Shown piece by piece: positions 10,876-21,474 of a stretch of 64,000 bases of DNA. Below the pieces are notes generated by a model, which ran no database searches, was not told the origin of the DNA, and saw nothing but the letters and a program-made list of their open reading frames with translations. Within the stretch, counting starts at the first letter, position 1; each line of letters opens with the position of its first letter. A program made the translations under genes and the position numbers. Source of the DNA: Hordeum vulgare subsp. vulgare (Eukaryota; Streptophyta; Magnoliopsida; Poales; Poaceae); the NCBI RefSeq assembly GCF_904849725.1, contig NC_058521.1, positions 146,286,744-146,350,743 of the forward strand, read 5' to 3'.

Positions 10876-12173
10876 ATTTCAAGTTTGATTGCGTTAAATC
10901 CTTTGTTGAAACAAATACTTTTTGTGATTTTAGCGCTAAGTATGGACTTGACTCTCAGATAGTAGCTTCATTGTGTGAATCATTTGCTGCTCGTATTGAT
11001 CTCCCTAAAGAGAAGTGGTTTAAATATCATCCTCCCTTAGAAGTCAATGTAGTTAAACCCAATCCAGTTGAAGAGAAAGTCATTGCTTATAATGATTCTA
11101 TTGTTCCCAGTACTTACATTGAGAAACCAACTTTCTCTGTTAGGATAAAGGATCATTCTAAAGCTTCAACTGTGATACGTAAGGGCTACATTAGAACACC
11201 TACACCCCGTGAGCAAATTAGAGTTGAACCTAGCGTTGCTATTATCAAAGACCTCCTATCCGACAATGTTGATGGCCATGATATTCACTTCTGTGAAGAT
11301 GCTGCTAGAATTGCTAAACCTCATGCTAGAGACAAACATAGGCGTGTTGTTGGCACGCCTGTTGTTTCTGTTAAGATAGGAGATCATTGTTATCATGGTT
11401 TATGTACCGTGGGTGCTAGTGTTAGTGCAATACCTCAATCCTTATATGATGAAATTAAAGACGAGATTGCACCTGTTGAGATGGAACCTATTGATGTGAC
11501 TATTCAGCTTTCCAATAGAGATACTATCTGCCCTTTGGGAATTGTTAGAGATGTTGAAGTCTTGTGTGCTAAAACGAAGTATCCTGCTGATTTCCTCGTT
11601 CTTGCTACCACACAAGATAGCTTTTGTCCCATCATATTTGGTAGACCTTTCCTCAATACTGTCAATGCTCATATTGACTGTGAGAAGCAAACTATCACTG
11701 TTGGCTTTGAAGGTGTGTCACATGAGTTCCATTTCTCCAACTTTGGTAGACGACCTCATGAAAAAGAGTTTTCTAGTAAGGATGAAACTATTGCCCTAGC
11801 TTCTATTGCTGTGCCTCCTACTGATCCCTTAGAGCAATACTTGCTTGAGCATGAAAATGATATGCATATGGATGAAAGGGATATGATAGATACAATTATC
11901 TTTGAACAATATCCTATCCTTAAGAATAATTTGCCTATTGAACTGCTTGCAGATCCACCCCCACCAAAGGGTGATCCTGTGTTCGAGCTAAAACAGTTGC
12001 CTGATACTCTTAAGTATGCTTATCTCAATGAAAAAGAGATATATCCTGTTATTATTAGTGGTAGCCTCTCAGAGCATGAAGAAAAGAAGTTACTAAAAAC
12101 TCTGAGGAAGCACCGTGCTGCTATTGGATATACTCCTGATGATCTTAAGGGCAATAGGCCCACTCTATGCTAG
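10866..12173 (+). pseudogene. G2 gag C-terminus and aspartic protease region, catalytic Asp lost
   Basis: About 435 codons open in this frame. The first part continues gag (FDCVKSFVETNTFCDFS). The second part is a retropepsin-like domain with the segments GDHCYHGLC.VGASVSAIP and FGRPFLNTVNAHIDC. The active-site triplet that should read Asp-x-Gly reads Thr-Val-Gly, with the codon ACC at 11406-11408. The protease encoded by this copy could therefore not cleave Gag-Pol. G3 retains the Asp at the same place. The frame ends at a TAG (12171-12173) that interrupts a continuing pol frame, because the homologous frame goes on directly behind it. Confidence 0.8.
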
Positions 12174-13570
12174 CACAAGATTAAAACTGATCCTGATTCC
12201 AAACCAGTTGCTGATCATCAACGAAGATTAAATCCTAAGATGAAAGAGGTAGTAAGAAAATAAATACTAAAGCTCCTGGAAGCATGTATTATCTATCCTA
12301 TTGCTCATAGTGATTGGGTGAGTCTGGTGCATTGTGTCCCTAAGATGGGAGGTATTACCGTTGTCCCTAATGATAAGGATGAATTGATCCCACAGAGGAT
12401 TATTACTGGCTATAGGATGGTGATCGATTTTAGGAAGTTGAATAAAGCCACTAGGAAAGATCATTACCCTTTGCCTTTTATCGACCAAATGCTAGAAAGA
12501 CTGTCTAAACACACACACTTCTACTTTCTATATGGTTATTCTGGTTTCTCCCAAATACCTGTTGCACAATCTGATCTGGAGAAAACCACTTTCACCTGCA
12601 CTTTCGGTACCTTTGCTTACAGACGTATGCCTTTTGGCTTATGTAATGCACCTGCCACCTTTCAAAGATGTATGATGGCTATATTCTCTAACTTTTGTGA
12701 AAAGATTGTTGAGGTTTTCATGGATGACTTCTCCATTTATGGGTGTTCTTTTGATGATTGCCTCGGCAACCTTGATCGAGTTTTGCATAGATGTAAAGAT
12801 ACCAATCTTGTCTTGAATTGGCAGAAGTGCCACTTTATGGTCAATGAAGGCATCGTCTTAGGACATAAAATTTCTGAAAGAGGTATTGAACTCGATAAGG
12901 CTAAAGTTGATGCGATCGAGAAAATGCCAAGCCCTACAGATATCAAAGGTATAAGAAGTTTCCTTGGTCATGCTGGTTTCTGTAGAAGTTTCATTAAGGA
13001 CTTCACTAAGATTTCTAGGCCTCTTACCAATCTCTTGCAAAAGGATATTCCTTTTGTTTTTGACGATGATTGTGAGGAAGCCTTCGAAATACTTAAGAAG
13101 GCCTTGATAACTGCGCCTATTGTTCAACAACCTGATTGGAACTTACCTTTTGAAATCATGTGTGATGCTAGTGATTCTGCTGTTGGTGCTATTCTAGGAC
13201 AAATAGTTCATAAGAAGTTGAATGTTATTCACTATGCTAGTAAAACTCTAGACAGTGCCCAAAGAAACTATGCTACTACTGAAAAGGAATTTTTAGCAGT
13301 CGTGTTTGCATGTGAAAAGTTCAGATCTTACATAGTTGATTCCAAAGTCACTATTCACACTGATCATGCTGCTATTAAGTACCTCATGAAAAAAAAGACG
13401 CTAAACCTAGACTTATCAGATGGGTTCTCTTGCTACAGGAATTTGATTTGCATGTTGTCGATAGGAAGGGTGCTGAGAACCCAGTAGCAGATAACTTGTC
13501 TAGGTTGGAGAATGTTCTTGATGACCCACAACCTATTGATGATAGCTTTCCTGATGAGAAATTGAATGTC
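12174..13570 (+). pseudogene. pol: G2 reverse transcriptase and RNase H, broken
   Basis: The frame continues from the protease. A second stop (TAA) stands at 12261-12263, then it is open from 12264 to about 13390. RT motifs are clear: VHCVPKMGGIT, YRMVIDFRKLNKAT, RMPFGLCNAPATFQRCM and FMDDFSIYG with its catalytic Asp pair. The first catalytic Asp is gone: FLDGYSGF of the family reads FLYGYSGF (TAT at 12531-12533). RNase H follows, with DASDSAVGAILGQ, ATTEKEFLAVVFACEKF and [11 protein letters not shown] frameshift in the A-run at about 13388-13395 moves the end into another frame (DNLSRLENV near 13490-13512). The enzyme would copy element RNA into cDNA in virus-like particles; this copy could not. 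Confidence 0.88.
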
Positions 13571-14842
13571 ATCAATACTTCACGTAGTGCACCGTGATAT
13601 GCTGATAATGCAAATTATATCGTTGCCAAATATATACCACCTAGTTTCACATGCCAGCAAAAGAAGAAATTCTTCTTTGATTTGAGACATTACTTTTGGG
13701 ATGATCCTCACCTTTATAAGGAAGGAGTAGATGGTGTTATTAGACGTTGTGTACCTGAACATGAACAGGGACAGATACTATAGAAGTGTCACTCCGAGGC
13801 CTACAGAGGACACCATGCGGGAGATATAAGTGCACACAAGGTATTGCAATCAGGTTTCTATTGTCCCACTCTCTTCAAGGATGCCCGTAAGTTTCTCTTG
13901 TCTTGTGACGAATGTCAAAGAATAGGGAATATCAGTAAACGTCAGGAAATGCCTATGAATTATTCACTTGTCATTGAACCATTTGATGTTTGGGGCTTTG
14001 ATTATATGGGACCTTTTCCAAAATCCAACGGGTATACTCATATCCTAGTTGTTGTTGATTACGTTACTAAGTGGGTAGAAGCTATCCCAACTGGTAGTGC
14101 GGATGACAACACCTCTATCAGGATGCTTAAATAAGTTATTTTCCCTAGATTTGGAGTCCCTAGATATTTAATGACTGATGGTGGTTCACATTTTATTCAT
14201 GGTCCTTTCCGTAAAACGCTTGCTAAGTATGATGTCAACCATAGAGTTGCATCTCCCTATCACCCTCAGTTCAGTGGTCAAGTAGAGCTAAGTAATAGAG
14301 AGATTAAACTAATTTTGCCAAAGACTGTCAATAGGTCTACAAAGAATTGGTCTAAGAAGCTCGATGATGCACTGTGGGCTTATAGAACTGCCTATAAGAA
14401 TCCCATGGGCATGTCTCCGTACAAAATTGTTTATGGCAAAGCATGTCATTTACCTCTTGAGCTAGAACATAAGGCTTATTGGGCAATCAAAGAGCTCAAC
14501 TTTGATTTCAAACTTGCTGGTGAGAAGAGGTTATTTGATATTAGCTCACTTGATGAATGGAGAGCTCACACATATGAAAATGCCAAGTTATTCAAAGAAA
14601 AGGTTAAGAGGTGGCATGATAAAAGGATACAAAAACCTGAGTTCAATGTAGGTGATTATGTCTTGCTATATAATTCTCGTTTAAGATTTTTTGTAGGTAC
14701 TCCCATAAATGTTGAAAGCAATATTATCAATACCATAACTCCGGAGGAGTACATAATGGATATTTATCAGCCTGTTTCAGACTCCGAAAATGAAGAGGTA
14801 TGTGATTTGGTAACTAAACAGACTCCAAAACTTATCCAGTAG
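13571..14842 (+). pseudogene. G2 integrase, stops and internal deletion
   Basis: Homology begins with a zinc-binding H2C2 region (HSEAYRGHH, then CDECQRIG near 13905). The DDE core follows, with all three acidic residues present: Asp in VWGFDYMGPF, Asp in MTDGGSHF (codon 14177-14179) and Glu in GQVELSNREI. In-frame stops interrupt it near 13595, near 13781 and at 14132-14134. The last 670 bases are open. In the C-terminal part, LYNSRLRFFVG is joined directly to TPINVESNII. In relatives as I remember them, about 40 residues lie between these blocks, so an in-frame deletion near 14697 is likely. Integrase would insert the cDNA with a 5-bp stagger, which fits the CGTAC duplication. Confidence 0.85.
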
Positions 14843-14911
14843 GAATTTTTCTCCGTTTTGGAATTTTTGGAAAAATAGAAAAATTTAAAGTAGTCCGGAA
14901 AGCGCACGAGG

Positions 14912-15041
14912 AGGCGACAAGCCTGCCAGGCGCGGGCCACCCCCTTGTCGCGCCTGGGGGGCTTGTGACCACCTCGTGTGTCTCCCGGACTCTGTTTTCT
15001 TGCAGAGTACTCCTTCTGGTCGGATAAAAATCGTTATATAT
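14912..15041 (+). promoter_or_regulatory. G2 internal promoter-like segment before the third ORF
   Basis: Between the integrase stop and the third ORF lies a GC-rich inverted repeat (about 14912-14970, arms ACAAGCC and GGCTTGT around GGCGCGGGCC and CGCGCC) of the same design as the one in the G2 LTRs. It is followed at 15032-15041 by a TATA-like CGTTATATA. In the LTR the same order, hairpin then TATA, marks the promoter. The segment may therefore be an internal copy of the LTR core promoter serving the third ORF. There is no expression evidence. Confidence 0.5.
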
Positions 15042-15125
15042 TCTCCCGAAAGGTCTGACCCTCGTATCACGCAATTTTCCTCTATTTTGTTTCGAGCCTT
15101 ATTTCTGCCGTAGATTTAGGGCAAG

Positions 15126-15542
15126 ATGTCTTCTCAAGATTCAGAGGGGGAGAGCTATGTGGCCGATTACCTTGCTAACCCCAAGGTCTATGGGGACTTG
15201 GATCGTTATGGTTGTACCACTGATGAGGAAGAAGATTATGATCCCAAGGGGAAGGAAGGAACAAGTTCCGATGAAGAGGAAGCTTCTCTACCCCCACCTG
15301 GAGACACACATGTGGAGTTAAAGAAGTCGAGCCTCCCCGACTCAAGAAAGAAGCCTAAGATTTTGTTTATCCCTTCTCGTCTTTTGCAGGAGAGTAAGAA
15401 AGAATTATGCCAAAGGGTGTTGAGTCTTGAAGAGGAAATTAATGATCTGAAGGAGCAGAATTTTATGCTCAAGAGGAAATTAAACAAGTTCAAGACCTCT
15501 GCAACAACTCCACCACCATCACCATCTAAGGAAGACAATTAA
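15126..15542 (+). CDS. G2 third ORF: small acidic coiled-coil protein of unknown function
   Basis: An intact 138-codon frame, the only unbroken one in G2, starting MSSQDSEGES. The N-terminal half is very acidic (TTDEEEDYDPKGKEGTSSDE), followed by a basic and proline-containing linker. A heptad-like coiled coil spans about residues 95-122 (CQRVLSLEEEINDLKEQNFM) and the tail is Pro/Ser-rich (TPPPSPSKEDN). It has no signal peptide or membrane span, so it does not look like an envelope protein. Position and preceding promoter-like hairpin parallel the third ORF of G1/G3, but I see no sequence similarity between the two proteins. A nucleocapsid-associated or chromatin-binding role is conceivable but not supported by a motif. 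Confidence 0.6.
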   Translation: MSSQDSEGESYVADYLANPKVYGDLDRYGCTTDEEEDYDPKGKEGTSSDEEEASLPPPGDTHVELKKSSLPDSRKKPKILFIPSRLLQESKKELCQRVLSLEEEINDLKEQNFMLKRKLNKFKTSATTPPPSPSKEDN

Positions 15543-15575
15543 GCACGGGTATTGGCAATCCCCTTGGCTTGTGCC

Positions 15576-15590
15576 AAAGTTGGGGGAGTT
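15576..15590 (+). other. G2 internal PPT-like tract after the third ORF
   Basis: AAAGTTGGGGGAGTT begins 34 bases after the third-ORF stop. It matches the terminal tract at 17065-17078 except for small changes. The equivalent position in G1 and G3 carries a closer match. Confidence 0.45.
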
Positions 15591-17064
15591 GCCCCAGTAT
15601 CGTATCACCATCATAGATTTTGCCTTTACGTTTTCTTAGTTCGATCCTTTTTGGTTTTATCTTCTTGTAGTAGAATAAAGTTCTTAGTGTTTTAGGCTTG
15701 AGTTTTGCTTCGTGTCACCTCCGATGTATTCGAGTTCTTGAGTCATATAATAAAGAGTGTTTTAGTTAAGGGCCTTGCCTCATGCCATGATCAAGAGAAT
15801 GATAAAAGAACAAAAGAATGAAAGATCATGTAATGATCTTATGGTAAGTGATGGCTTCACATATAAAAGGAATGTTGATTGAAACTTGTTGAGGGTGGAC
15901 AAACATAGACCTTGGTCATTGTTGCAATTAATAGGATGTGATAAAGAAGGAGAGGTTCACATATAAATATATCATCTTGGGCACCATCTATGATTGTGAA
16001 CACTCACTAAACTATTACATGCTTAGAAGTAGATGTTGCACAAGGAAGACAACATAATGAATTATGTTTGCTTCGTTCCGAACAATGTTATATGATTAGA
16101 GATCCCTTAGCATGTGACGCTTGCTTCCACCTCATATCAGCCAAAACTTCCGCACTAAGTAGAGATACTACTTGTGCATCCATAAACCTTCAACCCCAGT
16201 TTTGCCATGAGAGTCCACCATACCTACCTATGGATTGAATAAGATCCCTCAAGTAAGTTGTCATCGGTGCAAGCAATAAAAATTGCTCCCTAAATATGTA
16301 TGATCTATTAGTGTATGGAAAATAATCTTTGTATGAACCTGTGATGAGGAAGACATAAAAGCAACGGACTGCATAATAAAGTTCGTTATCACAGGAGGCA
16401 ATATAAAGTGACATTCCTTCACACTAAGAGGTCGCACATCCAAATCTCAAAAGCGCATGACAACCTCTGCTTCCCTCTACGAAGGGCCTATCTTGTACCT
16501 TTACCTTTTGCCTTTGAAAGAGTCATGGTGATCTACACCAATTCCTTATTTTGACTTTATCTTGGCTAACGTCATATGCTAGGGAAAGATCTATATTCAT
16601 ATGTCAACTTGGAAGTAAGTATTCATGAATTATTATTGTTGACATTACCCTTGAGGTAAATAGTTGGGAGGCGAAACTATAAGCCCCTATCTTTCTCTGT
16701 GTCCGACTGAAACTTTGATCTCATGAGTACCACGTGAGTTGTAGCAATTGTAGAAGACGAAAGGATAATTGAGTATGTGGATTTGCTTTACAAGCTCTTA
16801 TTTGACTCTTTCCGATGTTACGATAAATTGCAATTGCTTCAATGACTAAAGGCTATTGGTTCTTAATTCTCAGTAAGGTTCTTGATCCTTACTTTTGCTT
16901 TGTGAAGGAATTATCACTTTAGCATAAGAGATGATATGATGATATTGCTGTTCTAACTATGATCATTATGCCTGCATGTCCATATCTTGTTTTGTCGACA
17001 CCTCTCTCTAAACATGTGGGCATATTTATTGATCTAGGCTTTCGCTTGAGGACAAGCGAGGTCT
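15591..17064 (+). other. G2 3' non-coding spacer
   Basis: About 1.5 kb with no supportable gene. It has the same place as the 1.9-kb spacers of G1 and G3 and ends with the shared TTGAGGACAAGC block before the PPT. Confidence 0.55.
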
Positions 17065-17078
17065 AAGCTTGGGGGAGT
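17065..17078 (+). other. G2 polypurine tract
   Basis: AAGCTTGGGGGAGT is directly followed by the TGATAC start of the 3' LTR. Confidence 0.88.
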
Positions 17079-18590
17079 TGATACATCCATTTTGCATCAT
17101 GCTTTCATCTTGATATTTATCGCTTTATGAGCTGTCATTACACTTCATGGTACAATACTTATGCCTTTTCTATCTTATTTTGCTAGGTTTACATGAAGAG
17201 GGAGAATGCCGGCAGCTGGAATTCTGGCCTGAAAAAGGAGCAAGTTTGAGATACCTATTCTGCGCAACTCCAAAAGCCGTGAAAATCAACGAGGAATTAT
17301 TTTGGAATTTATAAAAAATACTGGGCCGAAGAAGTACGAGAGGGGAGCCAGCAGGAGGCCACAAGCCTGGTACGCGCGGCCTACCCCCCTGGCCGCGCCT
17401 AGGGGGCTTGTGGGCTCCCAGTTGGCCCTCTGGCCCCCCTCTTTTGCTATAAGGAGGGTTTCATTCCAGAAAAAATCAAGAGGAGGATTTCGGGAGGAAT
17501 CGCCGCCGCCACGAGGCGGAACTTGAGCAGAACCAATCTAGAGCTCCGGCAGGGTCGTCCTACTAGGGAAACTTCCCTCCCGGAGGGGGAAATCATCGCC
17601 ATCGTCATCACCAACACTCCTCTCGGAGGAGGGGACTCATCACCATCAACATCTTCATCAGCACCATCTCATCTCCAAACCCTAGTTCATCTCTTGTAAC
17701 CAATCTCCGTCTCCTACTTGTAAGGTTTCTAGTAGTGTTAATTACTCTTTGTAGTTGATGCTAGTTGGATTACACGGTGGAAGGTTATATGTTCACATCC
17801 TTGATGCTATTCATTACCTCTCTGGTCATGAATATGATTTTGCTTTGTGAGTAGTCACTTTTGTTCCTGAGGACATGGGATAAGTCATGCTATAAGTAGT
17901 CATGTGAATTTGGTATTCGTTCGATATTTTGATGCGTTGTATGTTGTTTTTCCTCTAGTGGTGTTATTTGAACGTCGACTACATAACACTTCACCATTAT
18001 TTGGGTCTAGAGAAAGCCATTGGGAAGTAGTAAGTAGATGATGGGTTACTAGAGTGACAGAAGCTTAAACCCTAGTTTATGCGTTGCTTCGTAAGGGGCT
18101 GATTTGGATCCACTAGTTTAATGCGATGGTTAGACTTTGTCTTAATTCTTCTTTCATAGTTGCGGATGCATGCGATAGGGGTTAATCATAAGTGGTTGGC
18201 TTGTCCGAGTAAGGGCAGCACCCAAGCACCGGTCCACCCACATATCAAACTATCAAAGTAGCGAACGCGAATCATATGAACATGATGAAAACTAGATGGA
18301 CAGAAATTCCCATGTGTCCTCGGGAGGGCTTTACCTCCTATAAGAGTTTGTACAGGCTTGTACCTTGCTACAAAAGGGATTGGGCCACCTTTCTACACCG
18401 TTGTTACTTTAGTTACTTGCTACTTTCCACGAATCATCTTATCACACAACTATTTGTTACCGATAATTTCAGTGCTTGCAGAGATTACCTTGTTGAAAAC
18501 CACATGTCAGATCCTTCTGCTCCTCGTTGGGTTCGACACTCTTACTTATCGAAAGGACTACGATAGATCCCCTATACTTGTGGGTCATCA
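17079..18590 (+). repeat. G2 3' LTR (1512 bp)
   Basis: TGATACATCC to GGGTCATCA, aligned end to end with 8596-10118 with scattered substitutions and small indels. It repeats the inverted repeat (about 17355-17420) and the TATA-like GCTATAAGG (17446-17454). It is followed by the CGTAC duplication at 18591-18595. Confidence 0.9.
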
Positions 18591-18595
18591 CGTAC
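18591..18595. repeat. G2 target-site duplication, right copy (CGTAC)
   Basis: Matches 8591-8595 exactly. Confidence 0.9.
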
Positions 18596-20226
18596 TCATT
18601 TCAGTTATCAGTGTCCTTGAGTGTCCAACAACTCAAACACGAGGAAAACTGGTATTAATGAAAATATCATAGTTGATGAGGAGCTCACAAGAAGTTATGT
18701 AGCTCCATGATATTCTCGGGATACGAGGGACGACACTCGAAGGTAGATCAATATTAAGGCTTGGACCAATGTATTGATCTGAAGAAGATAAGTACTTTAA
18801 CTCGTGTGAGAAAGAAATCAAGGTAGGACAACATGGTCGGAACCATTGTTGCAACGTACCAAACCACAGATACGAGATGAAACCACATAATGAGTGCTTA
18901 TTGATACGAGAAGTTTCTATGGTAAGATCAACGTCGTTTCCATGGGCAAGAACACAAGTTCAAGGTCAACTCCAACTTCATCAATGCATCACCTACCATT
19001 TACTCCTCGCCTTTGATGAGGTTGTATCTTGGGAAGATTATCTGGCAAAACACCAGAAGAGTAAGACTCATGAAAACTTTTCGAGTCATATTGATTTAGG
19101 AAGGCATAGGTTTAACCCGTCAGGGCATCTTAGGAACATATACCATCCACTCCAAGAGTAATAAACACATGCTTGAAGGGCATGGCTGACAAAAGCGTAG
19201 GTTACAACTTATCAGAGGGAGAAGACACAATTTACTAATGGCATCATGTGTTAGGGGAAGCAATCACAAGAATTTTTGAAAGCAAAGGATGTCGTCGGAT
19301 AATAATCCAGAATGAGTCTGGCAGTCCACAAAAGATCTGATGTGAGTATCGGTACTCAATCAGAGGGGGGTAAAACGCAAGTCATCGGATTATAGAACAT
19401 CTGAAAAATATCGATACTTAATTACCAAAGGAATTAGGATTTCCAGGTTGGTGTATCCTAATCAGATGCTCCGATCAAATACAAGTAAGTTGAATGGACT
19501 AGATGGACAACCAACCAAAGTTGATTTGTCGAGAACCAGCTCTGTTTGAAAGGACGTCTAAGCCGGAAAATAATTTATGAGTATGAACAAATGATTGCGC
19601 GCACTCACACAAAGGTAGAATCAATAAGATCACAGGAAATTCACAAAGGAATTTAATGAATGCGGCTAGACATATGGATTTAACCATATTGCAAGCAGGT
19701 GAGAAGGTCAAGAGCAATAGGCTACTAAGGATTCCGGAAGATCGAATAGCAGTTCGAAGAACTTTCAAAACCCATAACAACTGATGATGGATGAATCATC
19801 GATAAGATCATTCGTTGCATCCCGTAAAAACAAGAGCAACTCGAGAATATAGTAAGAGCGACATTTGTATGTAGTCATCCATAGTGGTTGACGGAGGAAG
19901 GGAAATCGCAAGAGCGATGGGCACAAGTTCTCGAGAGAAACATTTGAGAGTATTTTCGTAGTCTTCTGAGGAATCAAGCCATCGTCTGGAATGAGGGGCT
20001 CTCCGAAAGGAAGTATTTACGAGAACCTTAAGTTAGAGTTAGTAAAATCTTTAACCTGAAAGAGAATAGAGAATAGAGCGTAGAGTATAGAAAAGGAGTA
20101 AAGATACTAATACCACCCAATTGAGATGTGGGACCGTAAGCCACAACATCAGTGTTAGTAAAGGTTTTCAAACACTAGACTCAACTTTGGCCAAGGAGTT
20201 GGAAAGGGGGATACCTACCAGCAGTC
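18596..20226 (-). other. L1 internal domain, non-coding part (5' side)
   Basis: About 1.6 kb between the G2 insertion and the L1 primer site. No conserved protein motif is visible on either strand. The open frames are short and unconvincing. It is taken as the non-coding leader side of the L1 internal domain. Confidence 0.55.
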
Positions 20227-20240
20227 GGCTCTGATACGCA
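20227..20240 (-). other. L1 primer-binding site (initiator tRNA-Met type)
   Basis: The minus strand reads TATCAGAGCC a few bases after the CA end of the L1 LTR. This matches the core of the TGGTATCAGAGC site used by tRNA-iMet-primed elements. The fit is partial at the first bases. It sets the right-hand LTR as the 5' LTR of a minus-strand element, consistent with the PPT at 5610-5622. Confidence 0.6.
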
Positions 20241-20242
20241 CT

Positions 20243-20696
20243 TGTGACGCCCTCGATTTAATCGTACGCTAATTATACACGCAAATGAGTACGATCAAAC
20301 TCAAGGACTCACGAAAAGATATCACAACACAACTCTAGACACAAATAAAACAATACAAGCTTCATATTACAAGCCACGGGCCTCGAGGGCTAGAACAAAG
20401 AAGCTCGATAAACACACGAGTCAGTGGAAGCAACAATATCCGAGTACATACATTAAACATGGGGTGCCTTAGAGAAGGCTAGCACAAAAGAAACACGATC
20501 GAACGAGGCGAGGCCTCCTCCTGGGAACCTCCTAACTACTCCTGGTCTTGAGCGGCCTCCACGACGAAGTCACCATCGGGGTGGCAGGCGTCGGCAGGAA
20601 AGTCCACCTCCTGGGCTCCAACATCTGTTCGCAGCAACGAATCAAGGGGCAAAGGGGGGAGCAAAGCAATGGTGAGTACTCATCCAAAGTACTCGC
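20243..20696 (-). repeat. L1 right (5') LTR, first piece
   Basis: Begins TGTGACGCCCTCGATTT and continues across G3 at 55258. The joined sequence reads through the G3 insertion exactly as the uninterrupted L2 copy does near 63,111-63,160, which proves the split. The last five bases (CTCGC, 20692-20696) are the left target duplication of G3. Confidence 0.85.
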
Positions 20697-21474
20697 TGAT
20701 ACGTCTTCATCGTATCTACTTTTCCAATATCTTTGGCCCTTGTTTTGGACTATAATTTGCATGATTTGAATGGAACTAACCCGGACTGACGCTGTTTTCA
20801 GCAGAATTGCCATGGTGTTGTTTTTGTGCAGAAATGAAAGTTCTCCGAACGTCCTGAAAATTTATGGAGAATATTTCTGGAAAATATGAAAAACACCTGC
20901 GCAAAGATCCACCGGAGGGGACGGGCCAGTGGGCCACAAGCCCTGTCGCCGCAGCCCCCCTGGCCGTGGCAACCAAGCTTGTGGGGCCCACATGGCTCTG
21001 CCGCCCCCAAACTCAGCTCTATTTATTCCCTTTCGTCTCGAAAAAATCAGGAGAGAAGATTTCATCGTGTTTGCGATACGGAGGCGCCGCCACATCCTAT
21101 TCTTCATCTGGAGGGCAGATCTGGAGTCCGTTTTGGGCTCCGGATCAAGGATATCGTCGCCATCGTCATCATCAACCTTCTTCCCTCTCCAATTCCATGA
21201 AGCTCTTCATTGTTCGTGAGTAATCTATTCATAGGCTCGCTAGGCGGTGATGAGTAGGATGAGATCTATCATGTAATCGAGTTAGTTTTGACGGGGATTG
21301 ATCCCTAGTATCCACTATGTTCTGAGATTGATGTTGCTACTACTTTGCCATGATTAATGCTTGTCACTAGGGCCCGAGTGCCATAATTTCAGATCTGAAT
21401 TTTTTTATGTTGTCACCAATATATGTGTGTTTTAGATCCGATCTTGCAAGTTGTAGTTACCTACTATGTGTTAT
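20697..21474 (+). repeat. G3 5' LTR, first piece
   Basis: It runs from TGATACGTCTTC to the C1 insertion point and includes the left GTTAT duplication of C1 (21470-21474). The GC-rich inverted repeat lies at about 20931-20990 and a weak TATA-like CTCTATTTATTCC at about 21016-21028. It continues at 35945. Confidence 0.88.

Larger units (their letters stand above)
8596..18590 (+). mobile_element. G2: complete but defective Athila-type Ty3/gypsy retrotransposon
   Basis: A 9,995-bp element with both LTRs (8596-10118 and 17079-18590), a tRNA-Asp-type primer site, gag, protease, RT/RNase H, integrase, a small third ORF and a PPT, flanked by CGTAC duplications. The order protease-RT-RNase H-integrase is that of Ty3/gypsy. 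The tRNA-Asp primer and the third ORF downstream of pol fit the Athila lineage. At least six in-frame stops, at least two frameshifts and lost catalytic residues show that this copy is inactive. It is the only gypsy element here with RT and integrase sequence, and it represents the kind of helper the G1/G3 type would need. Confidence 0.92.
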
